The notes under the pieces are model-generated. The model saw only the letters and a list, made by a program, of their open reading frames with translations, ran no database searches and was not told where the DNA came from. Shown here one piece after another: positions 12,330 to 23,379 of a stretch of 64,000 nucleotides of DNA (within the stretch, counting starts at the first letter, position 1; each line of letters begins with the position of its first letter). The stretch covers positions 5,406,501-5,470,500 of the forward strand of contig NC_056406.1 of NCBI RefSeq assembly GCF_905147365.1. The letters are read 5' to 3'. This stretch comes from Aricia agestis. Its lineage: Eukaryota; Arthropoda; Insecta; Lepidoptera; Lycaenidae. A program made the translations under genes and the position numbers.

Positions 12330-12450
12330 GCCCATAAATATTCAAAAGTGTAGCTGTGCTACGCTACACTACGTTCATCTACGCCGTAGAGCAACGTAGA
12401 AGGCATCTACGGAGTCTATATGCCTTCTACGTTGTTCTTAAAACCTGTTA
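12330..12450. repeat. CTACG-rich repeat
   Basis: TACGCCGTAGAGCAACGTAG and neighbouring CTACG motifs recur at 30580-30712 (CTACGGCGTAGAGCAACGTAG). It is short and self-complementary. Confidence 0.6.
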
Positions 12451-12987
12451 AACCTGTTAAATTCTATACAAAAACAAAAGAATTATGAAAATCGGTCCAC
12501 AAACGGCGAAGTTGTGGTTGATCATTGGGTTGAACATACAAAAACAAATATATACAGACGAACAAATAAGGGAGCATACCTACTACGTGACCTACTTTTT
12601 AAGATTTTTTGACCCCCCCACCCCTCCCCATGGTGACCACGCGTAGTATATACCAAGACCCCCCTTCAATTGTTTACGTGGTATTGACAATAATTTTTAA
12701 TCATTTTGTAAGTTGAAAGAATAGATAGCAAATGAAAATAATTTGACTTATATTTGTGCTTATTAAGTTATTACAAAAGACTCTTTGCAAGTTAAGTATA
12801 ATAATTATTGTACTACTTAGTTAAATATAGGAATAAAAATAATAATCACCAAAAATACTTTCATACCCAATAGTTTGCCAAAAAGAAATACTTGACACCA
12901 ATATTTATAATAATTATTACTACTTAATTATATATGGGAATAATAATAATGATCACCAAAAAATATAGATATATTTTTTGCTTAAAG

Positions 12988-13158
12988 TGAGTTTACTGTG
13001 AAAGTAGCAGCGCTGAATGAGCAACATTTTTTTCACTTTTGTATGGGCAAGCGCCCCAGTGAGCGATTTTCTCCATACAAAAGTGAAAAACAATTTGGTC
13101 TTTCAGCGCTGCTACTTTCACAGTGAACTCTATGTACACATACACACCCTAAAGTATG
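12988..13158. mobile_element. palindromic MITE, CAGGGTG family, ends missing
   Basis: The central arms GTGAAAGTAGCAGCGCTGAA and their complement match 5200-5458. The left terminus is absent and the right one stops at CACCCTAAAGTATGA next to the SINE. Confidence 0.8.
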
Positions 13159-13162
13159 AGTA

Positions 13163-13454
13163 TATGTGGGAGAGCCATGCTTCGGCACGAATGGGCCGGC
13201 TCGACCGGAGAAATATCACGTTCTCACAGAAAACCGACGTGAAACAGCGCTTGCGCTGTGTTTCGCCGAGTGAGTGAGTTTACCGGAGGCCCAATCCTCT
13301 ACCCTATTCCCTTCCCTACGCTCCCCTATTACCCTATTCCCTCTTAAAAGACCGGCAACGCACCTGCAGCTCTTTTGATGCTGCGAGTGTCCATGGGCGA
13401 CGGAAGTCCATCAGGTGACCTGTTTGCTCGTTTGCCCCCTTATTTCATAAAAAA
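13163..13454 (+). repeat. SINE with LINE-like 3' tail, copy 2
   Basis: Same order of blocks as 4300-4643 (GGGAGAGCCATGCTTCGGCA at the start, TTTGCCCCCTTATTTCATAA at the end), slightly shortened in the pyrimidine-rich part. Confidence 0.85.
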
Positions 13455-13478
13455 TGTATAATATATAGTATAATAACT

Positions 13479-14150
13479 AGCGACCCGCCCCGGCTTCGCA
13501 CGGGTATAAAATATATAGCGACTGAAAAAATTATTAAAATCGATTCAGCAGTTTTGATTTATATAACTACCGGTGGCCCGCATTGGGCGGTACCGCCGCA
13601 AAAGCTAAGTCTCGCAATTTTTTAATATGTAATATTATCTTCGAAAATATTCATTCATGTACTGTAAAGGGCCATATACATCTATATTAAATTTACAATG
13701 TATTTAAAGTGTTTTATTGTAAAAGTATTAATGCCAAATTGGTTAAAATCGCTTCGAATATTAACCATTATTTGTCGTTAAAAGTAAATGACAAAAACTT
13801 TTATTGTGGGATATCCATAAGAGATAGACATATGCTATTGCCGAGTTTTCTGTAGACCTTTTCAATGTTTACAATACTTGGTAGTTGGTACATTATTTTG
13901 ATAAATCTTGTAGGGTTCAGCCTGCGTTTGCGTTTGAAAAAATCACATTAGAAACTCCAACAGTATTTCTCCACTATTGGAATGTTATTACTTATTCCTT
14001 CCTCCTCCTCTTGAATCAATTCACATCATCACATCATCACACATCTTTTAAAGATAACCGCATCAAAATCCGTTGCGCAGTTTTGAAGATTAAAGGGAAC
14101 AAAGGGACATGAGGGAAAAAACTTTGTTTTATAATATTTAGTGATAGTCT
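13479..14150. repeat. Helitron-like nonautonomous fragment
   Basis: Starts CTAGCGACCCGCCCCGGCTT and shares long stretches with 23585-24010 (TTAAAATCGCTTCG, CATTATTTTGAT, CCGCATCAAAATCCGTTG). It ends in CTTTGTTTTATAATATTTAG. The assignment rests on the companion copy next to the coding repeat at 22713-23216. Confidence 0.5.
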
Positions 14151-14658
14151 AAAATTACAATAGAACAATCAGAGAAAATAATTTCTAGGCAGATGGCGGA
14201 CCTAAGTAATTTGGTCGCATTTAAAGTTAAACTCAACTGACAGATCACAATTAACATTTAATTGACATAATCTTTGTTTAATTGACAGTTGGTCGGCAGT
14301 TCTCTCGGCGAAATTGACTACGTGACAAAACCTCTCGTGACCGAGCGTAGTATTTTGAAGACCCCCCCCTAAATGGGTCACGTAGTATGGGTATGCTCCC
14401 TAAGCTCCTCCTTTTTGGAAGTCGGTTAAAAATGAAAACGATACGATCAGTGCGTTGTGGCTAGATTTGCCTTTAGCTTTTAAGTTTTTTTCTGTATAAA
14501 AACAGTAGGAATTATTCTAGTACCAGTTCCATAAGGATTAACAACTCACAGACAAACAGATTATTATACAGTAGTAATAATTAACGCTGATAAAAGTGAT
14601 AGTGAGGAAGTGAACAAATAACGCGATGAGTCAGGTTTCCTTTGAATCTTGTTCTAGT

Positions 14659-14779
14659 GATAAGATATTATCATGATAACGTATCGCGTATGGTCGTGAG
14701 ACTAATATAAATATAGTCAGTCACGGGACTGAGGTTGTGTTTAAAAATTGTTTTAACGTACTAAAACTAACATACAAAG
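14659..14779 (+). promoter_or_regulatory. MBF2 gene promoter and noncoding exon 1
   Basis: GATAAG (14659), inverted TTATC (14668) and GATAA (14675) are packed into 21 bp, followed by ACGTATCGCG. A TATAAATA box lies at 14706-14713, so initiation is expected near 14736. A strong donor, CAAAG|GTAAGTG, follows at 14779/14780, making a short noncoding first exon and a 269-bp intron before the signal-peptide exon. The block is almost identical to 7951-8040, which suggests functional constraint or recent duplication. GATA clusters are typical of insect fat-body, gut and blood-cell genes; that link is inference. Confidence 0.6.
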
Positions 14780-15048
14780 GTAAGTGAAAAATCGAAAGAA
14801 ATAATTTTTAAGTAAATTATACTTCCAATGTGAAATCTAATGATAACCTAACATCGAGATGTTGCGGCTAGATGAAATAAATCAAAGAAAAATACTGATT
14901 ATGAATTACGATAGTTCATTACTATTTGCGCTTGAAGAAAAACAATTATTGTGTCTACTTCAAAATCATAGTCTGAACCATCATAAAATAATTCAGAAGT
15001 TCAGACTTTTATCAAACGATGCCTTTCAGAAAAATCGTAACATTCCAG

Positions 15049-15179
15049 ATGAAATTGATCGTAACTCTGCTGCTGCTGAGCGCGGCCGTGGTCAGCTTCG
15101 CGGCCGTCGCCAAGGCCCCCGCCGCCCGCGCCAACCTCAGCATCGGCAGCATCGGACCGCGGGACAGACTGCTGCATAG
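15049..15179 (+). CDS. MBF2-family secreted protein, signal-peptide exon
   Basis: First coding exon of a small secreted protein. It starts at the ATG immediately after an acceptor (ACATTCCAG) and encodes 43 residues. These are a short positively charged start (MK), a hydrophobic core (LIVTLLLLSAAVVSFAAVA), a likely cleavage site near AKA, then SIGSIGPRDRLLH. The exon ends in phase 2 (CAT AG|GTAAAT) and joins the terminal exon at 19587 to give Arg. The GC-rich coding block stands out from AT-rich flanks. Proteins of this type are named after Bombyx MBF2, described as a transcription coactivator. The clear signal peptide here, as in many family members, points to secretion instead. The gene lies inside calbindin intron 2 on the opposite strand. 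Confidence 0.82.
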
Positions 15180-17203
15180 GTAAATATACGAGCAGCACCC
15201 GATTACTGATCGCTTTTCACCTGATTACCATTTTTCGCGAGTTTTTTAGGCTTCTTGAAGACGAACGGCACTTGTCGATGGCACGCGTTGACGGCACGCG
15301 TCGACGGCAATCGACGGCAATCGACGTCAGCGGTCGACAGTTCATATTCATATTTCTTTATTTGCTTCAAAAGTGGTACATTTTGGTGTTACAGAACTAT
15401 GATAATCTTTGCATGATCGCACTTTTTATTAGTAATATAGCATGGAAATTTTTGAGCACTCATTCTAAATAAGTCCATTAATTTCCATTTAATTACATTT
15501 TATACTATAAATAATTCAATATACTTAGTACAAAAAATTAATACAACATTAAGAATAATAAACCCTTACATGTCCTAATCTTACAAGCTAATAATACTAC
15601 ATTCATTCAAATTTCAGTTGATTTCAAAATAATAATTCAATGTCAATAATATGAGTGTGCGATATTTGAAAAATAATATTTAATTTAAAGTATACCTAAT
15701 CATCAGATTTTATTACTCATTTAGGAATTTTGTGATAATATAACATAATAATTATAATAAAATAAATTAATACAACATTCTAAATAATAACCCTTGCATG
15801 TCCTAATCTTACTAGCTAATAAAATTACATTAATTCAAATTTCGATTGATTTCAAAGTAATAATTCAATGTCAATAATAATATATTATGATTTCAAAATA
15901 ATAATTCTATGTCCATTATAATACAATTAAAATATATTTTAACAAAAATGTTAAATGTCAACAGTATTATAATCATATAATTTTATTACTCATTTAAGAA
16001 TTCTGTGATAGAATAATAATTTTTTACCTTAAGCCATTTTATAATTTATTTTTTAAATTTATTGTAAGGTAGGGATTTTATGGTTGTTGGGGTAGCGTTG
16101 TAGGCCTTTATGCACATGGCATAATATTCTTTTTGATAAAGACTCGTTCTGGGAATGATATGTAATACGAAACGTAGTTGCCGTCTGCCGTCGACAAGTG
16201 CCGATCTGTACGAACATTTTCGAACCGCTTGTATTTGTCATTGATGAGATGACGTTAAAAAAGTGTATTAATAAATATATTTAAACCTATTTAAACGAAC
16301 AAAAGTTTTAAGTTTAATACTCACATACACCGGTGAATAGATCGTGACTTTTCTTACAACTTTACATAGTTTCATTATGGCATGTATTTAAATCAATATC
16401 TGTATACCTATTCCCTTTTCTCGATCAAAATATTTGAAAGTTTCACCAAAAATACTGACTTGCACACTAATCATGCACCCTAAATAATGCGAATTCAGTA
16501 TACTATTTAAAGTTATTTGCGAAACTGTTTTACAGAACGAATAACTATTATTAAAATAGTATATCTAACAATACCTTAGTTGAACAAACATACTACAACT
16601 TTTTAAAGGAAACCCATCACTCTTTTATTCTAAATAAAATCTAATTTAATCTCTTATGTTCATATAATTAAGAACTCATAAAATCATCAAGTGCTAACTT
16701 AACATGGACTAAACTTTGGCACAGTGAATGGTAACTCAGTTTATAAACAATAATAATAAACAATCGGCAAAGAGCGAGCGAGAGTCGGATTCGCGCACAA
16801 AGGGTTCCTTGCCGATATATTGCAAAATAATTAAGCCTCCGGCTTAGGAATTGCACTCTAGGGGTTGACAAGCTACTAAAGAAAAAAAAAAGAAAAAACA
16901 ACTGGCTTTAATTATAAGTCGACGGAGCCACGCTACGCGGGGCTCCTGCTTCTAGGTGGTTCACAAAAAATAACCACGATGGCTAAGGCGCAGCGTAGCC
17001 GCTGCGCTACGCTCCCGCCTGAGCCATCTAACCTAACCCAATTAAGTCGTATTGGGCCAACATTGCTATTAATTATTATGAATCATTAATAAATTTATTA
17101 ACCCATACAATTACAATACAGTAGTGAATTTTGATAATTTTTCTTAATTTTTATCAAGAAACCTTGAATTATATAGTTTTGGAATGATAAAATCTTTCAC
17201 CAT
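15180..17203. other. MBF2 intron, AT-rich, no genes seen
   Basis: Contains CGACGGCA-type short repeats (15285-15330) and two similar AT-rich stretches at about 15545-15740 and 15765-15990, sharing CCTTRCATGTCCTAATCTTA and TTCAATGTCAATAATA. There is a GC-rich CTACGC patch at 16920-17035. No coding was recognised. Confidence 0.6.
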
Positions 17204-17446
17204 CCTGCCTAGCATACGCCAACGAGATATCTCACTCTCGAGATAATTAAAAACTACTCGTCTCATAATGTCAAAATATCGACATTATCTCTACCAGACT
17301 CTATAAAAATGTGTTATTTCTATAATGGGTCTACGCGAGAAAAAATGTTTGTCATGCTAGGGTCAATAGAGATGAAGAGACAAATCAACAAACATCGAGA
17401 AAACATGTAGAGTGAGATATCTCGTTGGCGTATGCTAAGCAGGCAG
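17204..17446. mobile_element. MITE with about 35-bp terminal inverted repeats
   Basis: CTGCCTAGCATACGCCAACG at the left is mirrored by CGTTGGCGTATGCTAAGCAG at the right, and the inner GAGATATCTCACTCT arm also matches. There is no coding. Confidence 0.78.
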
Positions 17447-18947
17447 ATCTCATCATAATTACCAAAAATCTTTGTCGCTAACACAGAAATAGATCAAGAT
17501 ATATCTGTGGTCGCTAAAGAGTAAAGAGCAAGCGCAAAGGAGTGAGTGCGGCGTTAGATGAGGAGGCCCCGACATGTTTTTCAGTAAAACAGAGAAACAA
17601 AAAGATAATAAAGTTAGGTTAAAAATATTTTAGTTGCACGATTTGTCAATTTGTAGACTTGTTTTGATAATAGAAATAAAATAGAAAGAAAAGATTGTCC
17701 AATTTAGAGTGCAAGTTAGTATTTTTGATAAACAATTTAAATTTTATTTTTACAAATAATATATCCGATGTATGAACCATATTTTTGGTGTGAATTCGGT
17801 TATAAAGGTCGTCTCGTTTTGTATGGTGTTTAAGTTTTTTTTAAGGACATGTTCAGTTAATCAATTGTTTTTTGATCATCATTAGTTCTTCTGGTATGCA
17901 TTCAGTTAATTAGCGGAGTTAAGGTAGTGTGCTGAAAAATTATTCTGATGTGCATTTAATAATATCCGTCATAATAATAGGTTTACGATAACACTGCTTT
18001 ACTTCAATAAATATTTAAGTACAATCTATTAAGTATAATACTGGACATGTTAAACGGATATTAATAGAAGGAAAATATTTTTATAAGTAAATAAAAAACC
18101 CAAATGATTTCCAATGTTATTTAATAATTATCCAATTTTCATTTAGACAATTGGATACTTAGTCCCTCGGGAATAAAATGTTTATTTTTTGATTTGGATG
18201 CTCAGCAAAAACCTTTTAGTACAACTTAGGGAGCGAATGTCCCGAGCAACGTGCAATTATGTAAATCGTAGCAATTTTCGTTTCTCCTGGTTATTCCATT
18301 TTAATATCGAAATGTTTAGCCCCATTCTCCTCTATTTGATTTTTAATTTTTCGCTTTACGTTTAAATTTCTTTATTATAATGCTTTGAAACCTGTTAATA
18401 TTGAAAGTTTTGTACCAAATAATGAAACGATTGTTAAACCATAATAACTGTGATTAAGAGTTGTCGTTTTTTCTTTAGGTTAGCTTAATAATAATTTATT
18501 AAAATTACCAAGTTTTTATTGGTGAAAAATCTGACTAAAATTTAAAAAAACATGATTCTTCGAGACTTCCTCAAACAATGTCTACAACTGGGAAAAATTA
18601 CCAAATATTTAGGACCTTTATAACAATTACAATCCAAGACCGTCTAACTAAAAAACCTAAGGTATTTAAATAAGAAACTCTATCGAAAAGGCTCTTAATT
18701 TTATTGGGAATAAACATTAAACGTCAGGAATCGTAGGGGCGCGATAAGGCTCGATAACAAAGCCAGTTCCCAACCAATTCCAGTGAAATGGGAGCTTTAG
18801 GAGAATGAAATGGGACCTTTAGCGGATACATCGGGTTAAGCCTACCCCAATAAAACTTATTTTAGCTTCCTGACGAAATTTTATGTATATTATTAAGTAG
18901 ATTTACGTAGTTCATTCCAAAGTATAATTCATACGTTTATATATTTG

Positions 18948-19216
18948 ACGACCTCTGTGGCCCAGTAGTCGGGCTGTCGATGTCGGTAGCTCAAGCCGGG
19001 GGTCGCGGGTTCGAATCCCGCCGACGGAACAAAAAGTTTTTAAAGTTCCTGGGTCATGGATGTGTATTAATTATTAAATATGTGTATCATATAATAAAAA
19101 TCTTAAAGATATGTATAGTATAAAAAGTATTAAATATATTTCCGTTGTCTGGTACCACGGGGCCAGACTAACGTGGTGTGAAGCGTCCATAGATATTATT
19201 ATTATTATTATTATAT
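18948..19216 (+). repeat. tRNA-derived SINE, full length
   Basis: The head has a tRNA-like box A region (CTGTGGCCCAGTAGTCGGGC) and box B (GGTTCGAATCCC). The body is AACAAAAAGTTTTTAAAGTTC, and the 3' end is GTGTGAAGCGTCCATAGAT followed by (ATT)n. It sits in the intron between the MBF2 exons. Confidence 0.85.
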
Positions 19217-19586
19217 TATATGGCAAATTAGTAGAGACTTCGCGGATGACTTTTTTAGCCTTTAGGTAAATCATGACGATGAAAATACGTGACCACTTTA
19301 CACACACAGATACAAAGATAAAATAAATTTAAATGTTTGTCGTAGAGTGTAGACAACAAAGATATAATAATAATGACGATATTGGAATGAAAGGATTCAT
19401 CGACCATATTACCTCATTTTACCATAACTCACAAAATCATTTTACAATTACTTCAAGATACAGCAAACAGATGTTTGGAACAGATAACAAAGATAAGATC
19501 AAGAGCGCATAAAACGCATCTCAAGAAAACCCTAAAACTCATCACAAAAGCCATTATCATCATACTCAAATCTCTGAAACTTCCAG

Positions 19587-19818
19587 AGGCTACCTCTACC
19601 GCCAAGGCGTGCCCAACTCCATCCAATACCAAGACTACATGTACCGCGGCAACGCGACTAACAGGATATCAGCGATTCGGGCCTTCGAAGTCGGGTACAC
19701 CCAGTACGCTAGTCCCTGGTTGATCCAGGGCGGACTTGGGTACAACTACGCTACTATCAGGGTCCAGTCTGCCAGAGGATGGGGATACTACTACAGTATC
19801 GAGATCTATGGACAGTAA
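19587..19818 (+). CDS. MBF2-family secreted protein, terminal exon A
   Basis: Terminal coding exon, 76 residues and stop, after acceptor AAACTTCCAG. Joined to 15049-15179 it gives a 120-residue protein, the usual MBF2-family length. Visible family hallmarks are a YRGNAT segment with a potential N-glycosylation site, ISAIRAFE, a central GGLGYNYATI block, and a C-terminal RVQSARGWGYYY then EIYGQ. This is the conserved 'strand-GG.G...I-QS.RG.GY-IYG' pattern of the Pfam MBF2 family. A 3' UTR with AATAAA at 19903-19908 follows about 85 bp after the stop. The intron from the signal exon is 4,407 bp and contains a SINE. Function is unknown; these proteins are often expressed in salivary gland, fat body or haemolymph. 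Confidence 0.82.
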
Positions 19819-19930
19819 AGAGCTGGATAAAGGACGTTTTTGATATTGATTTTGGTTTTGAAATATAATATTTGAAATGTATTTTTATGTTGATATTATG
19901 ATAATAAACGTTTTGTATTTTTTGTACTTT
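19819..19930 (+). terminator. MBF2-A 3' UTR and polyadenylation signal
   Basis: The AT-rich 3' UTR after exon A contains AATAAA at 19903-19908. From about 19838 it is clearly similar to 8338-8430, sharing TTGAT-TTGATTT-GGTT-TGAAATA and the polyadenylation segment. This shows that both derive from one ancestral gene end. Confidence 0.6.
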
Positions 19931-20109
19931 TTAATTTTGTTTTACCGATTACGCCGAAGCCAAAAGGAAGCCTATGAACGCAAACTGTAATATAGCCCGT
20001 ACGCTACGATCCGATTTTAGTAAATTTAAGTGTCAATTTAAAGAACCAAGAGTAGAGTCACTTAGATTGGATCAATTGATGTTGATTAATTAAAACATCA
20101 AACATAATC

Positions 20110-20650
20110 AGATAAAGCGTCGACTACAATATGAAAATCACAGTCATTCCACTTTGACCAACTAAACTAACCAACTGGTTGTGCAGAATGGAACTCGGTA
20201 AAGGAATAATTCCAATCTAACCAACTGGTTGATCCCATATTTTTTTTTGAAAAAACTATTCTAGTTAGACCAACTGGTTGTGCAGAATGGAACTCGATGA
20301 CTACCTTCCACTTTGACCAACTAAACTAGCCAATTACTGGTTTAATGCAGATTAATAAAAACAAATGACAATCTAAAAACAAAACCTACCTTTTCAATAG
20401 TCGTGTTCGTACTTCGTAGGCGTAATTTTTTAGCGCATGCGCTGCAAAAACCTTTTATTGCCCATGTCAAAATCATGGCAACGACAATGTACACGTTGTT
20501 TTAACTTGTCAGGTAACTAAGTATATTATAAACAACTTTGCTCGTGGCGTTGCCATGACATTGACATGTTTTGGACATGCGCAATAAAAGGGTTTGCGGC
20601 GCATGCGCCAGAAATTACGCCGACGAACACAACATAAAGTAACTTCAATT
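20110..20650. repeat. foldback repeats with CCAACTGGTTG motifs
   Basis: ACCAACTAAACTAACCAACTGG-type motifs repeat at 20156, 20214, 20268 and 20317. From about 20395 to 20640 two arms (CGCATGCGCTGCAAAAACC and GGTTTGCGGCGCATGCG) form a large imperfect hairpin. Noncoding. Confidence 0.5.
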
Positions 20651-20949
20651 TCACTAACCAGTTGGTTAAAGAATAGAAACAAAAATGTTTGAATAAAGCT
20701 TTAATTTTAATCTTAAAAACCAAACCACAAAAAAATTAAGTAATTATCTCAATTTTTCGAGCGCGTGTCCTACTGAGATCTCACCAGATAAACATTGTAG
20801 CATGATCTGTCTGATGACGTCATCTCTAATGATGTATTGTTTCTTTCAGCAGATCTACATTATTTAAGTGTAGTGTAATGTTTGTTGAATAAATGTTTAA
20901 TTATTATTAAAAAATAGCATTTTTGGTCGGTAGCCATAATAATTATAAC

Positions 20950-21470
20950 CTAAAACCGTTCTAAAAGTAATGTCAATATGTCAGGAATTCCCCGTTTTCC
21001 GGTCGATGTGTGGGGTCAGAGTAGGGTTGCCAACTCTCGAAAGGACCAACCCGGGATAATTGTAGGGGGGATTGAGAAAAAACATAGTCTCAGGACAATT
21101 TCTCTCTTTCAATTTCGTAAAGAAGTCATTAGTAAGCCCAGTTTTATTGGAGGCTAGCAGCGTGTGCGGCCCCACCCGACCCAAAACTAATTACCCAAAT
21201 GACTTCTTTTTGTGGAAAAACTTTCAGTTCAAATATTTGGCAGTTTATGGTAAAAATGAAGATGCTAAACTTTCTCACAAATCTATTGCTGTTTCAAAAC
21301 TTATATCAGTACAGTTAATAGTTTTTGCAACTTTTGTTCAAAATAAATTGTTTTATAAAATCAATCTTTAGCCGGTGCCATTTAAAAACTAAGATCATTA
21401 AAACGTTATTTAAAGGCACCTGACGCCAACTTCCAGCACAGCTGGTTATACTTAAATGGGTCGCAGCGAG
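20950..21470. repeat. unit-2 downstream block of MBF2 segmental duplication
   Basis: Homologous to 9480-10145 and in the same order; it adds about 90 bp at 21022-21140 that unit 1 lacks. It contains no coding sequence that I recognise. The last duplicated block has been pushed away to 24056-24345 by insertions between 21470 and 24010. Confidence 0.62.
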
Positions 21471-21493
21471 TTTACAAACTTTTTATATTATTA

Positions 21494-21770
21494 CTAGATG
21501 TCCCGCGCGGCTTCGCCCGCGTAAATTAGGAATTTTACAGAAACCGTACATTTTCCCATAAAAAAATATTTTCCCCGTTTTTCCCGCATTTTCCTGAGTT
21601 TCTTCGGTCGTATTAGTCTTAGCGTGATAATATATTATATAATATAGCCTATAGTCTTACTCGATAAATGATCAATCTAACACTGAGATAAGTTTTTAAA
21701 TCGGACCTGTAGTTCCTGAGATTGACGCGTTCAAGCAAACATACTCTTCAATGTTGTTATATTAGTAAGT
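21494..21770. repeat. dispersed repeat, single-unit copy of the 3009-4018 family
   Basis: TAGATGTCCCGCGCGGCTTC, TTAGTCTTAGCGTGATAA and CCTGTAGTTCCTGAGATTGA match the family. It inserts into the duplicated MBF2 downstream block. Confidence 0.7.
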
Positions 21771-21782
21771 ACCTGATGGACT

Positions 21783-21988
21783 TGTGTTACAGGTACCAGA
21801 CAACGGAAATATATTTAATACTTTTATACTATACATATATTTAAGATTTTTATTATATGATACACATATTTAATACACATCCATGACCCAGGAACTTTGA
21901 AAACTTTTTGTTCCGTCGGCGGGATTTGAACCCGCAACCTCCGGCTTGAGCTACCAACGCGCTCACCACTGAGCCACAGAGGTCGTCA
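21783..21988 (-). repeat. tRNA-derived SINE, minus copy
   Basis: On the minus strand it reads GACGACCTCTGTGGCTCAGTG with a good box A, then box B GGTTCAAATCCC, then the family body to GGTACCTGTAACAC. Of the three copies in this window it has the best-preserved tRNA-like head. Confidence 0.85.
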
Positions 21989-22084
21989 AACTATTTTTAG
22001 ACATAAAATAAAGATTTTTTTTAATTATCGCTTGACAAACTCGAGTCTCGATCTAAAAGACTATGAAATGGTATAATATGGTAG

Positions 22085-22124
<40 letters not shown>
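22085..22124. repeat. (GAT)n microsatellite
   Basis: About 13 tandem GAT units. On the minus strand it gives a spurious poly-His frame. Confidence 0.95.
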
Positions 22125-22384
22125 TGTAATTTGCATAGTAGCATATGGTTCCTGTTCTTAAAACAACGCCGAAACTCCCAAACTTGTATCTATAAAGAAT
22201 CAAGAGTTCTCTCAGCACCTTCCGAACCACGGTATACCAGGTATATCTCGGTGCAAAATCTTACTTGTTGGTAGCATATGCTTAGAATACTTCTCACGTA
22301 ACCGAAGTCACCACACGTTTCCCTATAAGTTTTGAGGAGTTCCCTCGATTACTTATGGATCCTTCATCAGATCACCACTTTTGT

Positions 22385-22632
22385 GAATATAAAAATCGGG
22401 TAACATACGGCGGAGTAATCGTTGAATATAAGAAAACGAACATAACACCTCCCCCATTTTGAAAGTCGGTTAAAATTGTAGCCTATGTGTTATTCTGATG
22501 TATAAGCCATATTATTGTAAAGTTTCATTAAAATCCGTTCAATAGTTTTTGCGTGAAAGAGTAACAAACATCCATACATCCACACATCCATACATCCAAA
22601 CAAACTTTCGCCTTTATAATATTAGTAGGATG
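22385..22632 (+). repeat. dispersed repeat ending TTATAATATTAGTAGGAT
   Basis: Same family as 7477-7725 (GGCGGAGTAATCGTTGAA, CCATTTTGAAAGTCGGTTAA, TTCGCCTTTATAATATTAG). Noncoding. Confidence 0.7.
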
Positions 22633-22712
22633 TAGCCTATAATATATTATCACGCTAAGACCAATAGAAGCGGAGCACCAATGAAGAATGTTTCAAAATC
22701 GGGTGATTTTTC

Positions 22713-23216
22713 CTATTGTGCTGCGTAAACGATAAAAGTTTCGCAAAAATTGGCAGAATTTTCTTTATTTACCCATGAATTAGTTACTCTCTCAGGTCTG
22801 TGGCTGTTTGGTTGTTCGTTTTGTTCGGTGTTGCTATGTGTCTGTGCGGATGATTTTCTTGCTCTCTGTATTCGATGCCTATCCCTATTCTGGCTGAGGC
22901 GAGCCTCACGCTCTACAGATGATTCTCTTTCTCTCTGTATCCGAATTCTATCATTTTTCCGACTGAGGCGAGCCTCACGCTCTACAGACGATTCTCTTTC
23001 TCTCTGTATCCGAATTCTATCATTTTTCCGACTGAGGCGAGCCTCACGCTCTACAGACGATTCTCTTTCTCTCTGTATCCGATTTCTATCACTATTCTGG
23101 CTGAGGCGAGTCTCACGTTCCGTTGACGATTCTTCATCTCTTGCTGAACGTGCTCTTTTGGCATTCACTGTACTACGACCTAAGCAACAAATAACCCAAT
23201 CGCAAAGCAAAAACAA
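22713..23216 (-). pseudogene. Helitron-type protein fragment with 23-residue repeats
   Basis: An open minus-strand frame of 167 residues contains a tandem 69-bp/23-residue repeat, about four units of the type RERESSVEREARLSRKNDR. It is extremely rich in Arg, Glu and Ser. Arg/Glu-rich repeats of this kind occur at the N-termini of Helitron and related helicase-encoding transposon proteins. No Rep or helicase motif follows, so it is a truncated remnant. The opposite strand is also open over the repeat (a mirror frame), which I regard as an artefact. Adjacent sequence to 24010 is shared with 13479-14150. Confidence 0.45.
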
Positions 23217-23379
23217 AAGTCCGTTTTTCTAACGCAAGTCAAATATATTTTTATCGACAATTCAGAAACCAAAGAACCAGAAACAATGAATATCTGAAAG
23301 AAAGCGCTGTGGTTGCTCCTCTGCGTTACCGTCTGCACAACCACACAATGACGAAATACACTATCTACTACAATAACAT

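Larger units (their letters stand above)
12570..14400. mobile_element. PIF/Harbinger-type insertion containing nested repeats
   Basis: Termini GGGAGCATACC and GGTATGCTCCC are inverted and flanked by TAA on both sides (12567-12569 and 14401-14403), the classic Harbinger signature. The host is another repeat (CAAACGGCG...CTCCTCCTTTTTGGAAGTCGG), and its two halves are continuous at 51370-51470. Inside are a truncated CAGGGTG MITE (12988-13158), a SINE (13163-13454) and a Helitron-like piece (13479-14150). Confidence 0.75.

Noticed and set aside
21880..21988. tRNA gene on the minus strand
   Set aside because: It is the head of a SINE that has further copies at 18948 and 245.
22021..22230. Poly-His frame on the minus strand
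   Set aside because: It is produced by the (GAT)n microsatellite.
22750..23232. 160-codon plus-strand frame over the 69-bp repeat
   Set aside because: It is the mirror of the minus-strand Arg/Glu-rich repeat; the translation is a Leu/Ser/Arg shadow without family resemblance.
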